NCBI GenBank assembly: GCA_023395575.1
Contig: JAEWZA010000481.1
Coordinates: forward strand, 1 to 7,266
Origin: Bacillota bacterium
GTDB taxonomy: Bacteria; Bacillota; Clostridia; Acetivibrionales; DSM-1351
Reading direction: 5' to 3'
Length of the DNA stretch: 7,266 bases
Below the pieces are notes generated by a model that saw only the letters and a list, made by a program, of their open reading frames with translations, was not told where the DNA came from and searched no databases. Of this stretch, positions 6,805-7,266 are shown piece after piece (positions within the stretch are counted from its first letter, which is position 1; each line of letters begins with the position of its first letter). The translations under genes were made by a program, and so were the position numbers.

Positions 6805-6975
6805 ATGACTTTTTACCACCTATTCTGTAGAAAATCCATTTAATTTATGTACAAATATTGGTAGACTTAAATTAAGGTACCATTAAATTATTAAGGGGGC
6901 TCTTACTAGAATAAAATCTTTTCTAAAGTCGTTATTATTTGATAAGTTCATTCTAAAATTGAGTAATAAAACCCT

Positions 6976-6989
6976 TTTGCTGCAGCAAA
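6976..6989. repeat. Perfect 14-bp palindrome
   Basis: TTTGCTGCAGCAAA is an exact palindrome with no spacer, centred between 6982 and 6983, about 180 bases upstream of the AraC-family start. Spacer-free symmetry of this kind fits a dimeric repressor operator better than an RNA hairpin. No known operator consensus is claimed. Confidence 0.5.
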
Positions 6990-7004
6990 TATTATCTGTT
7001 TTGT

Positions 7005-7021
7005 TAGAGCAAAAAGCTCTA
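7005..7021. repeat. Short hairpin with A5 loop
   Basis: TAGAGC (7005-7010) and GCTCTA (7016-7021) form a 6-bp stem around AAAAA. No T run follows within a few bases on the plus strand, and none follows on the minus strand, so it is not called as a terminator. Confidence 0.35.
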
Positions 7022-7056
7022 TATATGGGCAGAAAACGACCCGGGTAAAGCTACTG

Positions 7057-7112
7057 ATACCAAGACTACTCATTGTGCAGTTGTATTGACATACTTGGTA
7101 TAAGATTACTCA
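7057..7112. repeat. Nested inverted and direct repeats
   Basis: ATACCAAG (7057-7064) and CTTGGTAT (7094-7101) are exact inverted copies 29 bases apart. AAGACTACTCA (7062-7072) and AAGATTACTCA (7102-7112) are direct copies with 10 of 11 bases identical, spaced 40 bp. A perfect TTGACA (7086-7091) lies between the inverted arms, but no matching -10 box follows at 15-19 bases. The layout resembles a regulatory region for a gene to the right. Confidence 0.4.
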
Positions 7113-7169
7113 ACTACTAAATTATATCAAAATATTATGAACAAAATCAATATCGATATTCTTTGAGTT

Positions 7170-7253
7170 TCCCCATTTTTGAGAGTACCTATTTAAAATG
7201 CTAGAAGATAGGTGCATGGGGATAAAATGAGCTTTTTTAAAGTGTCATCCCCA
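7170..7253 (+). promoter_or_regulatory. Two mutually exclusive hairpins, possible leader RNA
   Basis: TCCCCAT (7170-7176) pairs perfectly with ATGGGGA (7216-7222), enclosing a second stem ACCTAT/ATAGGT (7187-7192 with 7208-7213). The same G-rich strand, TGGGGAT (7217-7223), also pairs perfectly with ATCCCCA (7247-7253). Only one fold can exist at a time. A six-T run (7233-7238) lies in the loop of the second hairpin. The region could be a switching leader of a downstream gene or the structured end of a mobile element; the window stops before this can be decided. Confidence 0.4.
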
Positions 7254-7266
7254 ATATATAGAAAGT

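Larger units (their letters stand above)
6805..7266. other. Gene-free region upstream of the AraC gene, repeat-rich
   Basis: No ORF with a credible start and ribosome binding site is visible on either strand. The DNA is AT-rich. An imperfect palindrome centred on GGTACC (6870-6889, arms AATTAA and ATTAAATT) lies 66-85 bases upstream of the AraC-family start and could be an autoregulatory site. I see no convincing promoter for that gene; the best is weak. The right part holds the separate palindrome, hairpin and repeat entries, and probably the control region of a gene beyond base 7266. Confidence 0.5.

Noticed and set aside
7025..7100. Possible c-di-GMP-I riboswitch, suggested by AAAGCTAC near a GAAA stretch
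   Set aside because: The conserved GCAAAC and GACGCAAAGC blocks and the paired stems they require are absent; only a short resemblance remains.

Overview
The window looks like chromosomal DNA from a low-GC Gram-positive, most likely an anaerobic member of the Clostridia. The signs are AT-rich intergenic DNA, purine-rich ribosome binding sites, a sigma-A consensus promoter, and a secreted protein starting with a family 9 carbohydrate-binding module like those of plant-polysaccharide-degrading clostridia. A Ruminiclostridium-like host would fit, but the sequence alone does not settle genus.

Layout. Positions 1-289 (minus strand) are the first 96 codons of a secreted CBM9-type protein, perhaps a xylanase, that runs off the left edge. 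It has a perfect consensus promoter (560-588) and a leader of about 260 nt. Positions 290-1047 form a divergent control region. Its right half holds three exact tandem 11-bp repeats, an extended -10 promoter and a roughly 220-nt leader for the operon that follows. That leader ends in a terminator-like hairpin with a possible competing antiterminator. Positions 1048-5675 are a tightly packed four-gene operon, potA-potB-potC-potD, encoding a complete spermidine/putrescine ABC importer: ATPase, two permeases and a binding protein. It ends at a bidirectional intrinsic terminator (5803-5845). Positions 5950-6804 (minus strand) encode an AraC-family regulator convergent with the operon. Positions 6805-7266 have no recognisable gene but several inverted and direct repeats, including a pair of mutually exclusive hairpins at the right edge.

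How the parts work together. PotD captures polyamine outside the membrane, PotB and PotC form the channel, and PotA powers transport. Two components depart from the textbook design. PotA is about 120 residues longer than usual because its C-terminal regulatory TOBE region appears duplicated. PotD lacks a lipoprotein cysteine and instead carries a C-terminal membrane anchor and an acidic insertion. The AraC protein is a plausible but unproven local regulator. I see no wholly new multi-gene system. The most interesting parts are the pot operon leader, the upstream repeat array and the two altered transporter subunits.
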